NCBI GenBank assembly: GCA_025054905.1 | Contig: JANWZF010000174.1 | Span: 1-5,073 of the forward strand | Length of the DNA stretch: 5,073 bases | DNA from: Tepidimonas sp. | GTDB lineage: Bacteria > Pseudomonadota > Gammaproteobacteria > Burkholderiales > Burkholderiaceae_C | Direction of reading: 5' to 3' | Part shown: positions 1 to 5,073 of the stretch, piece after piece | Position numbering within the stretch: the stretch's first letter is position 1 | Layout: every line of letters starts with the position of its first letter | The notes under the pieces: generated by a model | Database searches by the model: none | Seen by the model: the letters and a program-made list of their open reading frames with translations, nothing else | Told to the model about the DNA's origin: nothing | Position numbers and translations under genes: made by a program

Positions 1-16
1 CGGTCATGCTGGGCGG

Positions 17-30
17 CCGCCGCGCGGCGG
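17..30. repeat. 14-base perfect GC palindrome
   Basis: CCGCCGCGCGGCGG is its own reverse complement, with arms CCGCCGC and GCGGCGG and no loop. It lies about 85 bases before the ppsA start and follows a GCGGCCGC palindrome (13-20) that overlaps it. It could be an operator-like site for a dimeric regulator. Palindromes made only of G and C are common by chance in DNA this rich in GC, so function is uncertain. Confidence 0.3.
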
Positions 31-84
31 GACGGAGGCGATCAGTCCAATCCGTAAGTCCTCCGCCTCCCGTGGCCGCGGCCA

Positions 85-96
85 GGTTGTTCAACC
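85..96. repeat. Near-palindrome GGTTG-TT-CAACC before ppsA RBS
   Basis: Two 5-base arms, GGTTG (85-89) and CAACC (92-96), flank a TT centre just upstream of the Shine-Dalgarno sequence. Unlike the rest of the leader it is not purely G and C, which makes it a slightly better candidate for a protein-binding site. The two-base centre is too short for a stable hairpin loop. Chance remains a fair explanation. Confidence 0.25.
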
Positions 97-100
97 ATCC

Positions 101-104
101 GGAG
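101..104 (+). promoter_or_regulatory. ppsA: Ribosome binding site of ppsA
   Basis: GGAG lies 9 bases before the ATG at 114. This match decides the start. The in-frame ATG at position 6 gives an implausible N-terminal extension, whereas 114 yields a protein beginning MSDRFAPDALVVPFEQL, the usual position relative to the first conserved block of the family. Confidence 0.8.
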
Positions 105-113
105 TGTTCCATC

Positions 114-2511
<2,398 letters not shown>

Positions 2512-2513
<2 letters not shown>

Positions 2514-2517
2514 GAGG
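2512..2517 (+). promoter_or_regulatory. Ribosome binding site of the small membrane protein gene
   Basis: GAGAGG overlaps the last two bases of the ppsA stop codon and sits 9 bases before the ATG at 2527. Its overlap with the end of ppsA fits translation from a shared transcript. Confidence 0.6.
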
Positions 2518-2526
2518 CCACGGCCC

Positions 2527-2736
2527 ATGACACGCCCGCGCCGCGCCTCGACGACGGCCCTGCTGTGGGCGCTGTTCGCGCTGGGCGTGGCGGGGTTCAA
2601 TTTCCCTCTGTTGGCGGTGTGGGCGGCACTGGCGGAACAGGCGGGGCTGGCCGCGCCGTGGGCCGTCGCATTGTTCACCGTCTGGGCGTTGTTGATCGCC
2701 GCCTTGGCATGGGTGCTGGAGCGCGCGCCAGACTGA
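2527..2736 (+). CDS. Small two-helix inner-membrane protein, possible partner of the SSS kinase
   Basis: The product has 69 residues and I do not recognise a named family. A short basic N-terminus (MTRPRRAS) is followed by a hydrophobic segment at about 11-33 containing GVAGFNFPLLAVW, a short loop (about 34-43), and a second segment at about 44-64 (PWAVALFTVWALLIAALAWV). It ends in ERAPD. The basic start suggests a cytoplasmic N-terminus with both ends inside, by the positive-inside rule. There is no catalytic motif and no clear cleavable signal peptide. Several SSS-family symporters are encoded beside small two-helix proteins (YjcH/DUF485 with ActP, YhdT with PanF, DUF4212 proteins). Position directly before an SSS-like kinase, plus the Phe-Asn-Phe-Pro-Leu-Leu turn in helix 1, suggests a similar accessory role. 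The frame uses an ATG with a good ribosome binding site, which supports a real gene despite its length. Function is inferred from context only. Confidence 0.75.
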   Translation: MTRPRRASTTALLWALFALGVAGFNFPLLAVWAALAEQAGLAAPWAVALFTVWALLIAALAWVLERAPD

Positions 2737-2749
2737 TGGCGCTGCGTGC

Positions 2750-2755
2750 GGGGGG
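2750..2755 (+). promoter_or_regulatory. Weak G-rich ribosome binding site before the GTG start
   Basis: A run of six G lies 6 bases before the GTG at 2762. It is a poor Shine-Dalgarno match, but no better one is placed for this start. With the stop of the small gene only 25 bases upstream, translation may partly depend on ribosomes finishing that gene. Confidence 0.35.
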
Positions 2756-2761
2756 CCCATC

Positions 2762-5073
2762 GTGTCCACCACCCTTGTGGCCAGCGCAGCCTTTGCGTAC
2801 CTGGCGTTGCTGTTCGGGGTGGCTCACTGGGCCGACGCGCGTGCCCGGGCCGGCCGTTCGCCCACGCGCAGTCCGTGGATCTACGCGCTGTCGCTGGCGG
2901 TGTACTGCACCGCCTGGACCTACTTTGGCAGCGTCGGGCGCGCCGCCAGCGGCGGTCTGTGGTTTCTGCCGATCTATCTGGGGCCCACCTTGGCCATGGT
3001 GCTGGGCTGGGTGGTGCTGCGCCGCATCGTGCAGCTGGCGCGTGCACAGCGCCTGACCACGATCGCCGATTTCATCGCCAGCCGCTACGGCAAGAGCCCT
3101 GTGCTGGCCGGATGGGTGACGCTGATCGCCGTGGTGGGCATCGTCCCTTACATCGCGCTGCAAATCAAAGGCATTGCCGTGGCCAGCGCGGTGATCACCG
3201 GGCAGCCGCTGGACGGCAGCGCCAACACACCTTGGTGGAGCGACAGCACCCTGTATCTCGCGCTGGGGCTGGCCGCGTTCACGATCGTGTTCGGGGTGCG
3301 GCACTGGGACGGTACCGAGCGCCACGCCGGCATGGTCACCGCCATCGCCCTGGAGTCGGTGGTCAAACTGGCAGCTTTTCTGGCCGTCGGGGTTTTCGTC
3401 ACCTGGGGCATGATGGATGGGCCCGCGGCCCTGCTGGCGCGGGCTCAGGCCGACCCCGCGTTGGCGCGGCTGCTCACCTTGGGCGACAGCGGCAGTTTTG
3501 CCTGGTCGAGTTGGTGGGCGTTGACGCTGCTGGCAGGCTTGTCGGTGTTGCTGCTGCCGCGGCAGTTTCAGGTGATGGTGGTGGAAGCCGAGGACGAACG
3601 GCACCTGCGCCGCGCCGCCTGGGTGTTTCCTCTGTACCTGTGGCTGATCAACCTGTTCGTGCTGCCGCTGGCGCTGGCCGGGTTGTTGACCTGGGGAGTG
3701 CAAGCCCAGCCGCAGGCGGAGCTGTTCGTGCTGCGCCTGCCCCAGGCCGCGGGAGCCGATGCCCTGGTGCTGCTGGTGTTCCTGGGGGGGTTGTCGGCGG
3801 CCACCGGCATGGTGATCGTCGAGTCGATCGCGGTGGCCACGATGGTCTGCAACGACCTTGTGCTGCCGTGGTGGTTGCGCCGACGCGCCGCGGGTGCGGG
3901 CCACGGTGACCTGCCCCGGCTGATTCTGCGCATCCGCCGCCTGGCCATCGTGGGCCTGCTGTTGCTCGGCTATGCCTACTACCGGGTGGCTGGGGATGCT
4001 TATGCGCTGGTCAGCATCGGGCTGATCAGCTTTGCGGCCGTGGCGCAGTTTGCGCCCGCCCTGTTCGGGGGGTTGCTCTGGCGGGGGGCCAGCCACACCG
4101 GCGCGCTGGCCGGGCTGCTGGGCGGCTTTGCCGTGTGGGCCTACACGCTGATGTTGCCGTCACTGGCCAAGTCGGGCTGGTTGCCCCAGGGGTGGGTGGA
4201 GCACGGGCCTTGGGGGGTCAGCCTGCTGCGCCCGCAAGCCCTGCTTGGGCTGCAGGGCTTCGATGCCCTCACGCACGGGCTGTTCTGGAGCCTGCTGGTC
4301 AATCTGGTGCTGTACGTTGCAGGGTCGTTGGTGCGCCCGCCCGGGGCGGCCGAGGCTGCGCAGGCTTTGCGCTTCACGGCCGGCGCGGCCGATGGGGCGT
4401 GGCCGTTGCTGTGGCGCGGCCAGGCCACGTTGCCGGCGTTGCGGGCCTTGCTGGTGCGGGTGGCCGGCGAGGCGCGTGCCGATGCGCTGCTGGCGCAACA
4501 GGCGCAGGCGCGCGGTGTGGCGCCATCCGAGTTGGTGCCCGATGCGGCGTTGGTGCAGTGGGTCGAGACGCAGTTGGCCGGCACCGTGGGCAGCGCATCG
4601 GCGCGGCGGCTGGTGGCCTCCGTGGTGCAGGAGCAGCCGCTGCATCTGGATGATGTGCTGGATCTGTTGCAGGAAACCAGCCGACTGCGGGCGCTGTCGC
4701 GGGCGCTTGAGGAGCAATCGCGCTCGCTGGAGGAGGCCACACGCCAGCTGCGGGCGGCCAACGAGCGGCTGCAGGAGCTGGATCGGCTCAAGGACGACTT
4801 CATGTCCTCGGTGACGCACGAGTTGCGCACGCCGCTGACGTCGATCCGCGCGCTGGCCGAGATCCTGCGCGACAGTCCGGATTTGCCGTTGCCCCAACGG
4901 CAGCAATTTCTTGGCATCATCGTGGACGAAGCACAGCGCCTTTCCCGGCTGGTCAACCAGGTGCTGGACATGGCCAAAATCGAGTCGGGGCAGGCCGAAT
5001 GGGCCAGCGCGGAGGTCGAGGTGGTCGCGGCGGTGGAGCACGCCGCCGCAGCGGCCCAGCCGCTGCTGCAGGC
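2762..5073 (+). CDS. SSS transporter-fused sensor histidine kinase, CbrA/CrbS type (3' end outside window)
   Basis: This integral membrane sensor kinase is open for 770 codons plus two bases to the window edge. The GTG start is chosen because it gives VSTTLVASAAFAYLALLFGV, where the first SSS helix should begin. Residues 1-524 hold about 13 hydrophobic segments (roughly 4-22, 38-58, 66-88, 117-146, 163-180, 190-216, 248-268, 285-311, 332-362, 392-409, 412-438, 444-466, 503-524), the sodium:solute symporter (SLC5, LeuT-like) layout. Conserved-looking stretches include YCTAWTYFGSVGRAASGG (48-65), TTIADFIASRYGKS (99-112) and PYIALQIKGIAVAS (129-142). About 545-640 resembles a STAC domain (AGTVGSASARRLVASVV, 606-622). 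Residues 641-680 are a charged coiled coil. HisKA begins near 677, with acceptor His686 in THELRTPLTSI; the HELRT segment also fits the HExxT phosphatase motif. The ATP-binding domain is beyond the edge. I see no PAS domain. Known relatives sense or import carbon sources (CbrA with histidine; CrbS in acetate control). This protein's ligand cannot be told from sequence. Confidence 0.93.
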   Translation, partial: MSTTLVASAAFAYLALLFGVAHWADARARAGRSPTRSPWIYALSLAVYCTAWTYFGSVGRAASGGLWFLPIYLGPTLAMVLGWVVLRRIVQLARAQRLTTIADFIASRYGKSPVLAGWVTLIAVVGIVPYIALQIKGIAVASAVITGQPLDGSANTPWWSDSTLYLALGLAAFTIVFGVRHWDGTERHAGMVTAIALESVVKLAAFLAVGVFVTWGMMDGPAALLARAQADPALARLLTLGDSGSFAWSSWWALTLLAGLSVLLLPRQFQVMVVEAEDERHLRRAAWVFPLYLWLINLFVLPLALAGLLTWGVQAQPQAELFVLRLPQAAGADALVLLVFLGGLSAATGMVIVESIAVATMVCNDLVLPWWLRRRAAGAGHGDLPRLILRIRRLAIVGLLLLGYAYYRVAGDAYALVSIGLISFAAVAQFAPALFGGLLWRGASHTGALAGLLGGFAVWAYTLMLPSLAKSGWLPQGWVEHGPWGVSLLRPQALLGLQGFDALTHGLFWSLLVNLVLYVAGSLVRPPGAAEAAQALRFTAGAADGAWPLLWRGQATLPALRALLVRVAGEARADALLAQQAQARGVAPSELVPDAALVQWVETQLAGTVGSASARRLVASVVQEQPLHLDDVLDLLQETSRLRALSRALEEQSRSLEEATRQLRAANERLQELDRLKDDFMSSVTHELRTPLTSIRALAEILRDSPDLPLPQRQQFLGIIVDEAQRLSRLVNQVLDMAKIESGQAEWASAEVEVVAAVEHAAAAAQPLLQ

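Larger units (their letters stand above)
1..113 (+). promoter_or_regulatory. ppsA: Leader region upstream of ppsA
   Basis: This non-coding leader precedes the PEP synthase start. It is extremely GC-rich at its left end (positions 11-40) and more mixed from about 41 to 113. I found no convincing sigma-70 -35/-10 pair and no proper sigma-54 -24/-12 pair. It contains a perfect 14-base palindrome and a near-palindrome, listed separately. The frame of ppsA stays open back to an ATG at position 6, but the 36 residues this would add are rich in Arg and Pro and do not resemble a PEP synthase N-terminus. I therefore treat the stretch as untranslated. The promoter may lie here or further left, outside the window. 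Confidence 0.45.

Noticed and set aside
73..90. Possible sigma-54 promoter (TGG-CCG, then TTG)
   Set aside because: The TGG and TTG elements are present but the spacing is wrong: the bases that should be GC ten positions after GG are GT, and TTGC is not matched.
6..113. An earlier in-frame ATG for ppsA at position 6
   Set aside because: It would add 36 Arg/Pro-rich residues unlike any PEP synthase N-terminus, starts almost at the window edge without a visible ribosome binding site, and the ATG at 114 has GGAG at good spacing.
2736..2738. An ATG overlapping the stop of the small gene (TGATG), suggesting a translationally coupled start for the kinase
   Set aside because: That ATG is in a different frame from the SSS coding frame and leads into a shadow frame, so it cannot start the kinase.
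2746..3909. A 387-codon plus-strand frame overlapping the kinase gene
   Set aside because: Its product is Arg/Gly/Ala-rich without hydrophobic helices or motifs, while the overlapping frame from 2762 encodes a coherent SSS protein. It is a shadow of that gene.
2675..4096. A 473-codon minus-strand frame opposite the SSS domain
   Set aside because: Its product is a low-complexity mix of Gln, His, Arg, Pro and Gly with no domain, and it is antisense to a clear multi-helix membrane domain.
4141..5041. Two minus-strand frames (278 and 293 codons) opposite the linker and HisKA region
   Set aside because: They are Arg/Ser- or Arg/Gln-rich translations without domains, antisense to the STAC-like, coiled-coil and HisKA segments, and are best explained by base composition.

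Overview
The window is strongly GC-rich, and codon third positions in the plus-strand genes are mostly G or C. Protein content and style fit a betaproteobacterium of the order Burkholderiales, probably Comamonadaceae or a near relative. That placement rests on family resemblance alone, because no database search was possible.

Layout: positions 1-113 are a short leader with a clear ribosome binding site and two small inverted repeats. Positions 114-2513 encode a complete phosphoenolpyruvate synthase (PpsA, 799 aa). After 13 bases comes a 69-aa protein of two membrane helices (2527-2736). After another 25 bases a large gene starts with GTG at 2762 and runs off the right edge. It encodes a sodium:solute-symporter-like membrane domain fused to a STAC-like linker, a coiled coil and a histidine-kinase dimerisation domain with its phospho-acceptor His. 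This is the CbrA/CrbS type of transporter-kinase. All three genes lie on the plus strand with almost no space between them and no visible terminator, so they probably form one operon.

How they may work together: PpsA makes PEP from pyruvate, the entry to gluconeogenesis when cells grow on pyruvate, lactate, acetate or amino acids. Characterised CbrA- and CrbS-type kinases control use of this kind of carbon source. The small membrane protein resembles, in size and position, the two-helix partners found beside several SSS-family symporters. A unit that couples sensing or uptake of a carbon source to PEP synthesis is a reasonable inference, not a proven one. The cognate response regulator, and the kinase's ATP-binding domain, would lie beyond the right edge.

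Everything else that is open on either strand (including about 1000 codons on the minus strand) looks like a frame shadow of these three genes. I see no RNA genes, mobile elements, CRISPR arrays or broken genes.
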